A stretch of 64,000 nucleotides of DNA. It comes from Notospermus geniculatus (lineage: Eukaryota > Nemertea > Pilidiophora > Heteronemertea > Lineidae). The stretch spans positions 19,944-83,943 of the forward strand of contig NMRB01001959.1 in the NCBI GenBank assembly GCA_002633025.1, in the 5' to 3' direction. Of this stretch, positions 10,425-21,528 are shown in pieces. Positions within the stretch are counted from its first letter, which is position 1. Every line of letters begins with the position of its first letter. A model generated the notes under the pieces. The model was not told where the DNA came from and did no database searches. It saw only the letters and a program-made list of their open reading frames with translations. The position numbers were made by a program, and so were the translations under genes.

Positions 10425-10990
10425 ACCATAATATGAACATTTTAGTGTGGCCGTCAAAATCATCGTACGTGTAATACATTGAGTACCACACGAGATGTCG
10501 TCTTAAAATCCAAGATGGCCTCCATTTTTCGGCAATTTTGCCGTTACCATCGGACTCCATGACCCTGAAAACCTAAATATAGCCATCAAAATTATCATCG
10601 TATGCCATAGTTTTTAAATTATAAACAGAAATGTGTCCTGAATGGCGGCCATATTGGATTTCAAGAACGCCATTTTGTTGGCAATTCTACCATCACCATC
10701 GATTCCTAGACCCTGAAAATCTAGGTGTAGCCATCAATATCACCATGTATGCCGTATAATTTTCAAGGTAGGCCTATAAGCAGAAATGTGTCCTGAATGG
10801 CGGCCACCTTGAAATCCAAGATAGCCGCCATTTTTAGCATTTGTTACCGTTACCATCAGATTTCTCGACCGCAAAAACCTGGGTATAGCCATCCAGATCA
10901 TCTTCATATGTACGACAGTTTTTTTTAGTTATTCGCAGATAAATGTAGAGAATGGCGGCCATCTTGAAATCCAAGATGGCGGCCAAAAGC
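10425..10990. repeat. Tandem repeat, about four units near 150-160 bp, with GGCGGCCAT words
   Basis: Each unit contains a stretch like CCGTTACCATCNGA, ATAGCCATCAANAT, CAGAAATGTGTCCTGAATGG and GCGGCCATNTTG. Units are diverged. The repeated AAGATGGCGGCC-like words resemble the YY1 recognition sequence, which may be incidental. It lies in intron 1 of gene 1. Confidence 0.75.
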
Positions 10991-11276
10991 GGAGATTAAA
11001 AAATTGTCAACAATGTATTTCTGAATGCACTTTAAATTTGCCACAAGAAAACAGTATTCCCAGATTGTTCCAAAAATGGCCACAAAGTTACATAAGCCGG
11101 TCCATGGAGATTAACTTTTATTGTTTTGAAAGTCTGTTCTTTGGTTATACCTCCAAACATGCATGGCCGCTGTGACATCATATGAAAATACCTCATTGGA
11201 CGTGTCCTCACTCCATTAACTGCGTTTTTGTTATAAAGCTATCGAATCTACATGTAGTGCTAATTGTCCTTTTCAG

Positions 11277-11346
11277 ACCTGTACTGGATCCAGTTGTAAA
11301 TGCAATGGGCCATACAGAGGGAAAAATTGCGGTATCAATACAGTTG
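11277..11346 (+). CDS. PAN-EGF-LamG secreted protein, gene 1, exon 2 (half EGF-like domain)
   Basis: A 70-nt mini-exon flanked by the acceptor CCTTTTCAG and the donor GTAAGA. It enters in phase 0 and leaves in phase 1, matching exon 1 and exon 3. It encodes TCTGSSCKCNGPYRGKNC followed by GINTV: four cysteines in the C-x4-C-x-C-x8-C spacing of the C-terminal half of an EGF-like domain. The same exon, with conserved flanking intron, is found in gene 2 (35366-35438) and, degraded, in gene 3 (63269-63341). It is too short for routine gene finders, and its identity rests on splice phase and conservation between paralogues. Confidence 0.8.
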
Positions 11347-11436
11347 GTAAGAAAATGTGTGAAGCAAGTTATCCACTATGCGTATTAGCGTGTGCATTAT
11401 CCTTTTATGGAAGGGAGCAGCCATGGCTTCATATGC

Positions 11437-13190
11437 TTCTAAGTCCAGTGTGGCTATTCAAATCTTGGGATACACTGGGGAAGAAGTTCCGGTACGTCAC
11501 ACTCGAGCAGACGACGCATCAGAAAATCGTCGCTTATTCCTTCAGTTTAAAATGTTCTGAACTTTAATAACCTCACATAACAATGTCGAGTTATGCCCCT
11601 TCCATTATGATTGCCTTCATCGCGAAATTATTGCATATTCGGGTCTATTTCACACGAAATACACGCATAACCCCATGTTCCCATGCATTTTGCCATTTTG
11701 CAAGGGTTAGTCGTGGATCAGGGACGGATTCCTTCAGCATGGCATCAGCACGGTAAATTCACATTATTTTTCAATCATTTCCATGCGTCGAAGTATGTCC
11801 AGTGTGGAGAAATATCAAGAAATGTACCCAGCTGGAGTACGCTGGGGCAGACCGCCGAATTTTCATGGTGTACGCTAGGGCAGACGGTATAAGTATTGAA
11901 TACAATACACCTGTGCATATCAGCGCCTCGCACGGTGCATAGTCACCGTGGCCGAGTGGCATAGCAACCTGCCCACAGAGCAGAAGGTCACGGGTTCGAT
12001 ACGCGGGGGGTATACATTTTCTTTGCCTTACCTCAGTGTTTTTTTGTTTGTTCTTTTTTTACCTTTCTGTTTTTTCATCGCGATCGCTAGGTATTGCGTG
12101 GTCGCCGTCGATTTTTCGTAGGGGTGGCAGCCATCTCTGCGTTCACATATTCAGCCAAGCTTTTTCCCCGGCGTGAGATTCGAGTTACCAGTTACAGTCA
12201 TCACTTCCTCCACATTCCTCCCTTCTCCCCAACCATGCTTATTCGACATAGCGAACCCCTCTCGCCACCAGGCTTGTTCCAATTTTCACCGTTTCTGTTT
12301 GTGCGACCCTTGAATATGATCACTACAATGCCAGTGCTTCGAATATGCCTTGAATGACCAAACATTTCACCGTTTGAGTGAATTGATTGCCTCTGCTTGC
12401 ATGCGGCTTCCGTTTTGCTAGTGCATACTGAAGAGGAAAAAAGCCAGGAAGTTTCGACACATTCAGATCTGACCATATATCCTGCAGAGACCCCACCCCC
12501 ACCCCGTCTCTTCACAGTCTAGACCGGATTGTATTCACCGCCGCTACTAGAAACGGGCAGAGATATGATTGACAGCTGTATTGGTGAAGTCTTCACTTGG
12601 AGGTACCTAATATCAATTTCAATTGAAAACATGTACATCGTAACATGTCTCACATCTAGGGTGTGCGAAACGTTGCTTGAAAATGGGTATAAATACATTT
12701 CCTGATGAAAGTTCATATTTTGACAGTCTTCCCCAGCGTACACCACTTTGGGTCGGCCTATCTGCCGCAGCGTACACCAGTGTGTCTGCCCCAGCGTATC
12801 CTAAATTCGACATATTTCCATTTTTCTCGGTACAGAATGCATGCTTTTTCATAAATGTGCCTGAATAAGTTATGACTTTTGATATTTTCATCTATTTGAC
12901 GGTACAAACGCGAAGGAAATCCACAGAAATGGAACTGTGGCCAAAAAACCCACCTCGGCAGCTGAATTCCTCCCACCATGCATGAATGGCGACTCTCTTC
13001 AAACCAATGCATGTAAATTATGTACCTTATTGGAACGATTAACGTTATGGTTTATCAATATAAGGTCACTGTCCTTGCAAACAGGGCCTACATAACAAAA
13101 TGCAACTTGTCGTCTGCTCGAGTGTGACGTACCGGAACTTCTTCCCCAGCGTATCCCAAGATTTGAATAGCCACACTGAAGTCATTGGAT
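11437..13190. mobile_element. 1.75-kb TIR element inserted in intron 2 of gene 1
   Basis: Terminal inverted repeats of about 80 bp face each other: CCAGTGTGGCTATTCAAATC near 11440 and GATTTGAATAGCCACACTG near 13170. The equivalent intron in gene 2 (about 35520-35535) runs through uninterrupted. Interior words TACGCTGGGGCAGAC and CAGCGTACACC recur several times in both orientations (11836-11890, 12733-12800). A tRNA-like head lies inside at 11942-12015. No transposase was recognised, so it is probably non-autonomous. Confidence 0.75.
11942..12015 (+). repeat. tRNA-like SINE head
   Basis: An A-box-like TGGCCGAGTGGCATAGC and B-box-like GGGTTCGATACGC lie at tRNA spacing. The D- and T-stems do not pair properly, so this is a SINE head or tRNA pseudogene, not a working tRNA. 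A T-rich run follows within 60 bp. Confidence 0.55.
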
Positions 13191-13211
13191 TCGGGATTGG
13201 CTCCTCCGTAA

Positions 13212-13380
13212 AGCCCTGTTTCCACTAGACCGGTTTCCGCAGCGGTTTTGCGGCGCCGGGGCGGTTTTCACAGGCATTGGGACAATAAACGAGCCATGTA
13301 TTGTTAAACCATCGAAGGATCCAAAACCCGGTGAAATCGCAAAACGCAATGCGGGAAACCGGTCCAGTGGAAACAGGCCT
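13212..13380. mobile_element. 169-bp PIF/Harbinger-like MITE with TAA target duplication
   Basis: The ends AGCCCTGTTTCCACTAGACC and GGTCCAGTGGAAACAGGCCT are inverted repeats of about 28 bp. TAA flanks both sides (13209-13211, 13381-13383). The gene 2 intron has the intact site CCGTAAACGG at about 35534-35543. A three-base TWA duplication and this kind of terminus fit PIF/Harbinger. No coding. Confidence 0.8.
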
Positions 13381-13561
13381 TAAACGGACTACGCACACGC
13401 AAACACGCATACATGGACAACCTGCTTTAGGCTGCGGTTACGCTGAAGGCGATTTTGAAGACGCTGCGAAAAATATTTGTCTGGATGAATAACGAAATGA
13501 TTCAACCGCACGCGTTGAAAAATCACATCGGTGTAACCGTAGTCTTCGTGTACACTTACTA

Positions 13562-13709
13562 GGGAGGTTTCGAAATCAAACGATAAATGCAAACTTTACG
13601 ACAACGTTATTTTTCGTACTACACATTAACCAGATTTATATTGCACTTTCGGTACAAAAGTAACGTTGTCGTTAACGTTTACGTTTATCGTTTGATTTCG
13701 AAACCTCCC
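13562..13709. mobile_element. GGGAGGTTTCG foldback MITE, copy 1
   Basis: A 148-bp near-complete inverted repeat. The ends are GGGAGGTTTCGAAATCAAAC and its reverse complement, with inner words ACGACAACGTTA and AACGTTGTCGTT. Other copies are at 35697-35844 and 60100-60254. Confidence 0.8.
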
Positions 13710-13732
13710 TATTGTTATAAAGTGTACTTTGT

Positions 13733-13998
13733 AAAGTGCTTTTCACAATGTCCAGTCATTTTTGCACTCATTTTACCCTGCAATGGAACCTAACCACAAA
13801 CCACAAATGGTCCAATTATGTGTGCATGATTGCATGATTATCTTGAATCAAATATAGACCTGAACAAGGTCCTATTAGAAGTTGGTCAACCGTGAACTGA
13901 CATGCACACGTATGATTCCCAATTTGTGGTTTGTGGTTAGGTTCCATTGCAAGGTAAAATGAGTGCAAAAATGACTGGACATTCTGAAAAGCACTTTA
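13733..13998. repeat. Inverted repeat with about 75-bp arms
   Basis: AAAGTGCTTTTCACAATGTC at the left pairs with ACATTCTGAAAAGCACTTT at the right, and GGAACCTAACCACAAACCAC pairs with its complement. The loop is about 100 bp and unremarkable. Probably a MITE. Confidence 0.65.
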
Positions 13999-14187
13999 TC
14001 CTGTATTTGAATTTGGCGCCTTGTGCGTGAATAAATTAGAACCTGATATAACATTATGCCACCCGCGGACAGTAGGGAAATGCAGCGCGACAAAAAATCC
14101 GTCCCTTCCTTTCGGTCGCGCATCGATCGCCGACGGTATTCGCAGTAGGAGGATGAATCTAGCTGATGCTGTAACCGCGTAAACACC

Positions 14188-14336
<149 letters not shown>

Positions 14337-14753
14337 AATTCTGTTAATCCTGACTCTTTCGCATTCTGCAGGGTAAACACATAGAAAATGTCTCTGTGGT
14401 TACATATTGGGCCCGATCTTTTGGCAAGGCAAATCATGTTTAGAATGGTCTGCGGCAGCACTCTATCCACTGCGAAACTAATCATCTGGTTATCATTCTC
14501 CCTTGACAAAGTAAGCGCGCTGTAATGCAAGCGGGTCAGCTTTAAATCGCATGTCTCCAACACGTTTGAAATTCAGACGCAGGATTTTGAACAGGCCTGC
14601 AGTTTGCAACGTGCCCCCAACAATATCAATATTAGTCGGTAATAACTGATTATTGCACTTAGGAAATTTTTGGCCTGATCAGCCGACGGCGAGCAAAGTG
14701 GGTGAATACAGGAAATCAAAACAATTTTATAATGTTCGGATATTCTTCTACAG

Positions 14754-15436
14754 ATGCAGCCTCAAGCCTACCAATGGATGAAACGAAGAATGGCAAAGTT
14801 GTCGGCTACGGTATAACGCCTACAGTTTGTGGAAATCCAACTTTTATAAGCGGAAAGAACGGTAAGGCAATTAAGCTTGAACCACCGGCTTATTTGGATT
14901 ATGAAGACCAACGGAGTCGGTGTTTAGGGAACATGGATCTCTGTAGCAAAGGTTGGTCTGCAGTCATGTATGTGTTTTTCACTAAAGTAGTCGGGGAAAA
15001 GCCAGATTATGTCCTTTCTAGTGGCGGTCAAACCAGACTTTCGAAAGTCGGGATGTACATGGCGTATCACAACAATGGAGACATGAAGTCATCATTCAAG
15101 ACTTCGACAAGAAGCTACACCGTCACCGTCAAGAACATTGCCCTTAAGACCTGGTACCACGTAGGGTTAACCTGGAGTTCCAGTTCAGGTCTTAGGCTGT
15201 TCCTGAACGGCGCGCCTAAAAGTGAGGATAAGGGAGGAAAACGGATACAGGAGACCAGCGATAATCGTAAATCGTTCAGAATCGGAATGTCAAACAAACT
15301 AACTCCCGGGACAGGACTTGATTACTATGGAAAGTGCCTGATTGACGATCTGATTATTTGGGAGAAATGGATATCTGCTGAGGTAATTTTAAACATCTTC
15401 AGAACACCAAACTATTCTACCGGTACAGGAAAGTGA
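14754..15436 (+). CDS. PAN-EGF-LamG secreted protein, gene 1, exon 3 (LamG/pentraxin-like domain)
   Basis: The exon begins after TATTCTTCTACAG and continues the phase-1 codon from exon 2 (G plus AT gives Asp). It encodes about 227 residues to a TGA stop, making the full product about 363 residues. The fold is the concanavalin/LamG/pentraxin type: LCSKGWSAVMYVFF, WYHVGLTW, GLRLFLNG and IDDLIIWEKWISAEVI are the usual landmarks, including the final helix motif. Cysteines in TVCGNP, SRCLGNMDLC and YYGKCLI may form disulfides. Such domains commonly bind calcium, glycans or matrix proteins. No ligand can be assigned. No transmembrane segment follows, so secretion is expected. Confidence 0.85.
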
Positions 15437-15442
15437 AATAAA
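15437..15442 (+). terminator. Poly(A) signal AATAAA directly after the stop codon (gene 1)
   Basis: AATAAA follows TGA with no spacer, predicting a 3' UTR of only about 15-35 nt. The same arrangement, even tighter, occurs in gene 2. Confidence 0.6.
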
Positions 15443-15829
15443 GTTATATAGTAACCGAGTTAGGGGCGAATGTGTCGTATCGTTCTGGTTTAGGCCTTTT
15501 CCCCTTCCCCTATTGCTCCCTCTGATTTGCTTTTGCCGGTCTCCTAGTCTTTCTTTCTATCTATTCATCTTATTCTGACGCCGTACTCTGTTTATTTGTA
15601 GGCGCTATTCTTTAGCTGCATTTCTCTTCATTCCATGTCATTTTTACAGGTCATACATTATCTTCATGTCACTCTTACTCATTTTAAATTACACATGTCA
15701 TAAATTATTAAACTTTCTTTCAGCCTAATTAGTTTTCTACTAATTACAGACACTCTCTTTTCGATTAGGTCTAGCACCAATTCTTGAGGCTTGGCCTCTA
15801 TTCATTCCTTGCTGACACCTCCTGTTTGC

Positions 15830-16000
15830 ACAGGGTATTTCAGATCTTAATTTGGGATTCAGCTCAGCCTTTTCTGAAATCTAGTGTGGAAAAGTGCCAG
15901 CCTGAAGAAGACCCCAGTTGGGGTCGAAAATTTGCTAAGTTTTGGAAGTTGACTTCTTGATATTTACCACTTTGTGTGTCAATTTTTGTGCTTTCTTCTT
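15830..16000 (+). repeat. Hammerhead-like dispersed repeat, copy 3, with flanks
   Basis: TTTGCACAGGGT and CAGATCTTAATTTGGGATTC at the left, then CCTGAAGAAGACCCCAGTTG at 15900-15919 and GGGGTCGAAAATTTGC, then GTTGACTTCTTGATATT and TGTGTGTCAATTTTTGTGC. The flanks are shared with copies at 9014, 25468 and 63497, so this is a mobile-repeat family and not a chance hairpin. Confidence 0.75.
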
Positions 16001-16194
16001 TCGAGTAACACAAAAATGTATTCTTTACTCACTATCTTTCGGTAAAGGAAATACTAATTTGCGACAGTCAAAATGACACTTAATTTCGTGGCCCACGAAA
16101 TTCACAATTTCAAAATTACAAATTTCGTACTTTAGCGGATTACATCCCTAGGTAAGCCTACATATAGATTTGCAGTTGGCCGTGCAATCTCGTA

Positions 16195-16583
16195 CCAAGA
16201 GATTAGTTACGCTCGGCCGAGGTTGATGGTCGCTACACTTATCTCTGGAGACGGCTAAGCCCAGCGGTGGCTTCGTGAACCAAAATGCAATAGCAAGTGC
16301 GTTACACACGGCGCATCCCGCTTATCACTTCAAGTTTATACAGTGCGCCAAGTAGCGCTGTGGATTTTCCTCAATAAATACAACAGATCCCTCGGAAAAA
16401 CCTTTCTAAGGACATTTTTGTGTGTAACATTTTATACTCAAGTCATTTCAGTGCATTTGTGGTCAAATTCGGTCTAAAATTGCACGATACCAAAAATCAC
16501 ACCTAAGGCGTGAAAATGGCTAGCCGTCTCCAGAGATTAGTGTAGCGACCGTCACCCTCGGCCCGAGCGTAACGAATCTCTGG
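16195..16583. mobile_element. Foldback MITE, about 390 bp
   Basis: CCAAGAGATTAGTTACGCTC at the left pairs with GAGCGTAACGAATCTCTGG at the right, and GTCTCCAGAGATTAGTGTAG pairs with its complement near 16230-16255. The arms are about 65 bp. It interrupts the TTGCAGTTGGCCGTG word, which is intact at about 40657-40671 downstream of gene 2. Confidence 0.75.
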
Positions 16584-16599
16584 ACGCCATGTTCCCGGA

Positions 16600-17230
16600 A
16601 CGCCGCGACGCGGCCAATCTGCGAAGCAATCTGACGTCAAAAGTGGAACGCTGAGGACTGTGATATGGTTATGTTAATAATTTTTCGAGAATGACTAAAA
16701 ATGGGCTGTGCTTCGCGACTAAGGCGCGTTTGAGGCTGGAACGCATGGGGAACGATGAAGACCGTAAAGACTGAAGTTTGAGACGTGGAATTGAGTAAGC
16801 AGAGCGTGAAATTATTATTTGCGGGCCTAATTTAGGTTTGGTGTATACGTCACACAACGCCGCCGACTTGCGCGCCGCCGCCTGGTTACCCAGCCTCGTC
16901 CCAGGTGTAGTCACAGGCAACAGGAGTTCGTCTACAACACTGAAACACCCTTGAGACACCCCTGTGAGAGACAACACGTACACCCTTTAGTATGTATGCA
17001 TCCCCTCTGTACTATAATAGGCCTATACAGTCTGTACACCCGAACCATGGAGAGGTACACCCCTTTATGGTTCGGGTGTCGTCCATCGTTCATGTCATTA
17101 TTGTATGCCAAGCCACTGTTCTGTTGTCGACGTTACAATTAATCCACACATATTGGCCTACTCATTACATGTATCTCAAGCCGCCCGGCTGAACCAACAA
17201 TGACTGGTTCCGATTCCTCTGGGTTCGAGA
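16600..17230. other. No gene recognised downstream of gene 1
   Basis: Contains a short hairpin at about 17036-17080 (ACACCCGAACCATGG with a later CCATGGTTCGGGTGT-like arm) and unremarkable sequence. This part is absent between the matching blocks downstream of gene 2, so it is probably inserted DNA. Confidence 0.5.
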
Positions 17231-18160
17231 TTGTTGGCCGTGTTCTCAATGGTATTCCAAGGCAGCAAAAAAGCCACAACAGGAGTTGTGAAATCTGCAC
17301 TTGGTAGCCAATTAATTCCCGATGTGAGTACTGTAATATATTCAAGATGGCGGCGTTCGATGGCGCGTTTGAATCAACGTCTGTGTGTGAGCGCCACCTG
17401 TGGTAACATGGNTTGGGATTTTAGGAGAAAACGAATTAGAAGCCTGAATTAACCATCTCCTATAAGTTTCATCAAGTATGCCTGTTCCAGTTACGCAATA
17501 CTTCTCAAGGTCAGAGGCCACAGTTAATTAGCTCTAGAGTAGTAAACTTCTCATCGGAAACCATTGACATCGCTCCGATGTCCTTTTCTTGTTTCGAGAG
17601 TGTCTACTACTGTGAAAACACACATTTTATTGTGCTGTTGAAACTTACTGTGTATATTATCATTACTCAAAATACAATTTAGACCTGTGGTGAAGTTATA
17701 TTTGCCCTGCTCATCTCAGCCATATGTTGACAAAACAATGACAAGACGTCAGTGCGGTGAGAGAAGTAACTAAAATATCACGTTTATAATTTATTATTAA
17801 TTCTAGCAGGTGGGAATGGCAAAGAAGAGTACATATGTATTTCTTTTTCTGGCAGTAGGCTATTCTACCCGCGAAATACATGTATCAGTAGTCAAGGGTC
17901 TAAAGTCGCGAGTTGATCACAAATAGCAGCAAGGAGGTTGCTGTAAATTTGCAGTGGATTTTATCAACAGGAGGGGAGTTTTGTCAGGCCACAATTAATT
18001 TAACCGCATAACGTCAGAAAGTCTCAATGTCAAATTATGCAGGCGTCGAAGGGTGTTCAGAATGGCAAAGTTGCTTGGTCGGCTGAGTTCTGCCACCACG
18101 TGGACAAGGATTGGAAATGGAGCTGTTGTGAATAATCAAGGTCTCATTGATTTACCCTAA
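17231..18160. repeat. Gene 1 downstream block, paralogous to 40660-41760
   Basis: Words such as TGGTATTCCAAGGCAGCAAA, GCGAGTGTCTACTACTGTGA and GAACTGTTGTGAATAATCAA occur in the same order in both places. This shows that the duplication of genes 1 and 2 included several kilobases of 3' flank. Small open segments here are not conserved as coding. Confidence 0.75.
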
Positions 18161-18249
18161 TTCGAATTTCCTTAGGACGAGTAAGTCGAAGTCGAAGTGC
18201 TGTACAAAAAAGCTTAATTTTTCCGTTACATGTACTACAATGTATAAAT

Positions 18250-18476
18250 ACGGGAGAATCCAACTTCCCTCGACTTCAGGTCATAAAAATTTTGTAAGTT
18301 CTAAAAATATTGTAATATACATGTAGTAGGGGTAGCATAATGGTAGATTGAACAGCTTAGGCCAATACAAGCTGTTCCATTTACCATTATGCTACCCCTC
18401 TATATTACGGTATTATTAGAACTTAGACAATTTTTATGACATGGACTCGCGTCGAGGTAAGTTGGATTCTCCCGTA
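18250..18476. mobile_element. Foldback MITE with ACGGGAGAATCC ends, copy 1
   Basis: The ends ACGGGAGAATCCAACTT and AAGTTGGATTCTCCCGT are inverted repeats. The arms run through GGTCATAAAAATTTT to a centre AGGGGTAGCATAATGGTA facing TACCATTATGCTACCCCT. A second copy is at 62699-62932. Confidence 0.8.
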
Positions 18477-18648
18477 TGTTCTGGTCAATAATTCTAATAA
18501 TCTGATTTATTGTACATTTGTTCGTGCTTAGGATGGAGTGGAGCTGACTTATTATGTAATTGCTGCTCCATGTACATGTAATCTTACTTCTTAATTAATT
18601 AACATGTAATCTTATTTCTTAATTATTTCTTAATTATTTATTTAAGAT

Positions 18649-18743
18649 GGGGATTTGGCCTAGTGGTTTAAGGCGTGTGCCCCTGAGTGCTGGCGATTGA
18701 TGCCATATGCGAGGGTTCGTGGGTTCGATCCTGGTAGGAAGCA
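18649..18743 (+). repeat. tRNA-derived SINE head, copy 1
   Basis: GGGGATTTGGCCTAGTGG resembles a tRNA 5' half with A box, and GTGGGTTCGATCCTGGTAGG resembles a T-arm with B box. The spacing between boxes is longer than in a tRNA. Copies with the same insert are at 43736-43827 and 43969-44064, in the paralogous downstream region of gene 2. Confidence 0.65.
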
Positions 18744-19164
18744 ATGTCTTTCACCTTAGAAACCCGATTTCTATTTCATATTCTTAATTATTTGGGAGTG
18801 ACTATTCGGCGAGCCCAGCTCTCTGTGCAGTCACTTTGTTTCAGCTTGGATAGCGCGCCGGGTTAATTAGGCTATGCGCTGCGGCGACCAATGAAAATTG
18901 AGATTACAAAACAGCAAAATGGCGGATTCGAATGATCGCCCTTCCACTTCGATCAAATATCGGTGAAAAAAGAGCTGGGGCCTCCGGCTTATGCCAGTGT
19001 TTGGCCTAGTTTTGTTGATTTTAAAAAAAACATCACTATTGGAGTTGTTATTTGACAAGCAAAATGCTTTCCAAACACAGAAAATGGTCTTAGATGGCAA
19101 GCAAACAATGAATAGTCATAACCACCGCTCAATATTGGCCAATGAAACCGCGACGCTGCCAGCT

Positions 19165-19237
19165 GTCTCGGTAGCTCAGTGGCTAGAGCGTGTGGCTAGC
19201 AAACGTTAGGTCCTCGGTTCGACTCCCGTCTGGGGCA
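19165..19237 (+). tRNA. tRNA-like element (Ala AGC-like, probably pseudogene or SINE head)
   Basis: The 73-nt length and every domain length are canonical: a 7-bp acceptor stem with three wobbles, the perfect D-stem GCTC/GAGC, loop CTAGCAA with AGC at the anticodon position, and TTCGA in the T loop. The anticodon and T stems contain several mismatches, so function is doubtful. A T-rich run (TTTTT) follows and could end Pol III transcription. Confidence 0.45.
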
Positions 19238-19656
19238 ACTTTTTCTCACCACTTTTCCTGTCTCCTGTTTTTTTCTTTTGGCCTTTTCTTTTTTTCTGAA
19301 AATACTCTAAATCCACCGCCAACAAAAATGTAATCTGCTAAAATATGGACTTTCGTAAGTTAGAAATTATTCGTACATCTAGCATCGTTTTTACTGCCGC
19401 GCGACTAATTCACCATGGAGTTAGCAGAGAGGGCCACTCGCCAACACCTCATGAATAATTAATGAGGCCCATCAGCTCGCTGAGCAAGGCTGAATTTGTT
19501 CACTGCACATCCATCCGGCTCGCTGTGCAACTGCGCAACACAAATCAGCTCAGAGAGCGGCTCGCCATCTAAGAACATGTATATATAACATTATTATCTA
19601 TATAACGCATGCAAAACCTGTACAAGCGATACGAAAACAAAGAATAGGTGGAAGAC

Positions 19657-19734
19657 AGGGGATTTGAACCTACATGATTTGAGATCTGCATGCAATTTAA
19701 AGCATGGCACACTCTGGCGACTTTTCAACGTTCA
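19657..19734 (-). repeat. tRNA-like SINE head on the minus strand
   Basis: Read on the minus strand it has AGTCGCCAGAGTGTGCC as a degenerate A box and GTAGGTTCAAATCCCC as a good B box. A paralogous copy is at 42225-42303 in the gene 2 downstream region. Confidence 0.5.
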
Positions 19735-20172
19735 CGTAGTCACGTTCAGGACTGAGTATTTGGATTGAGCTAGATGATGTAGCGACTCCGCTCAACATTT
19801 TTCAACCATACGAGTTTGGTGAACATTTCTGAGCGTAACGTAAACAATACATGTAAATCACAATATCTCAAGAGGTAAAATGCAGGTATTAATTGATCGT
19901 TCACCATTAACCTCAGTCGTTAACGAAATGGCGTACTCGGTACATTCACTCTCGGTGTTTGATCAACTTAGCAATTTATCGAAAGTTATATTCTACATTT
20001 CACACGCATCAGGCCGCTAATGCCATCATTTCCGGTGATGCCGGATCCAACATTTTAACTCAATTGTGTTGTTCGCTGCCAGTTATCGATCTGGAGGTGT
20101 CCTAAATTATGGAGTATCTCATAACAGTCTGTCGAGGTATCTTGTAACGCCATTGACAAGAAAATGTAAATG

Positions 20173-20883
20173 NNNNNNNNNNNNNNNNNNNNNNNNNNNN
20201 NNNNNNNNNNNNNNNNNNNNNNNNNNNNNNNNNNNNNNNNNNNNNNNNNNNNNNNNNNNNNNNNNNNNNNNNNNNNNNNNNNNNNNNNNNNNNNNNNNNN
20301 NNNNNNNNNNNNNNNNNNNNNNNNNNNNNNNNNNNNNNNNNNNNNNNNNNNNNNNNNNNNNNNNNNNNNNNNNNNNNNNNNNNNNNNNNNNNNNNNNNNN
20401 NNNNNNNNNNNNNNNNNNNNNNNNNNNNNNNNNNNNNNNNNNNNNNNNNNNNNNNNNNNNNNNNNNNNNNNNNNNNNNNNNNNNNNNNNNNNNNNNNNNN
20501 NNNNNNNNNNNNNNNNNNNNNNNNNNNNNNNNNNNNNNNNNNNNNNNNNNNNNNNNNNNNNNNNNNNNNNNNNNNNNNNNNNNNNNNNNNNNNNNNNNNN
20601 NNNNNNNNNNNNNNNNNNNNNNNNNNNNNNNNNNNNNNNNNNNNNNNNNNNNNNNNNNNNNNNNNNNNNNNNNNNNNNNNNNNNNNNNNNNNNNNNNNNN
20701 NNNNNNNNNNNNNNNNNNNNNNNNNNNNNNNNNNNNNNNNNNNNNNNNNNNNNNNNNNNNNNNNNNNNNNNNNNNNNNNNNNNNNNNNNNNNNNNNNNNN
20801 NNNNNNNNNNNNNNNNNNNNNNNNNNNNNNNNNNNNNNNNNNNNNNNNNNNNNNNNNNNNNNNNNNNNNNNNNNNNNNNNNNN
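20173..20883. other. Assembly gap (711 N)
   Basis: Undetermined bases. The gap removes the left arm of the second foldback copy and the junction with the upstream block that continues at 29780 and 32780 in the paralogous region. Confidence 1.
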
Positions 20884-21528
20884 AAGTGGTTGCTGAGATA
20901 TTTGAGATTATCAAAATTTTGATAGTTTGAGATTTTCGTGTTTTTCAGGAAATTTTGATGTCATTAGTTAAAGCTAACCTCAGAATATGGGCTTACAAAA
21001 TTGTGGAACTTTTTGCTTTAACTGGGCCGAGATATTCATATTTTCAGAATATCAAAATGTTGATATGCAAAACTCTTTAACTTAAGACAGCTGTAACTTC
21101 CAACCAGTTTACGCTGAAAGTTCGAAAACTTCATTCTCCTACGTTTCTAGGTGAGCTCTGTCTACTAATATCAAATTTTTTTGAAAAATTGGAAATTCTT
21201 AAAATATCGAAATTTTGATAATCTCAAATATCTCAGCAACCACTCAAGATATTTTGACGAAACAGAGCTCAAAATCCTTAGAAACTCTCACTCTATCAAC
21301 CCTGTAACAAAAGTCACAAAAAAAATCCATAATAAAAATGTTGATTTTTAGGGGTTTTTCTAATGAGGTATTACATAATTATGATATTTCCAAATTTCCA
21401 AAAGTTTGATGCAGGAATATGACCAAGGTTATGTACTTTCATGTGGTACAAACCGTGTTAAAATTGGTCCAGTAGTATTTGAATATTCAAGGTAGTAGAT
21501 GTAGATAAACTAATGTCAATGACTGTAC
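20884..21528. mobile_element. Large 0.9-kb foldback element, copy 2 (left arm in gap)
   Basis: Matches 9520-10154 closely, including the right arm from CTCAAATATCTCAGCAACCA to ATGTCAATGACTGTAC. The left arm is lost in the gap. Confidence 0.85.

Noticed and set aside
20066-20922. Apparent 250-276 codon frames
   Set aside because: They consist almost wholly of the 711-N gap.
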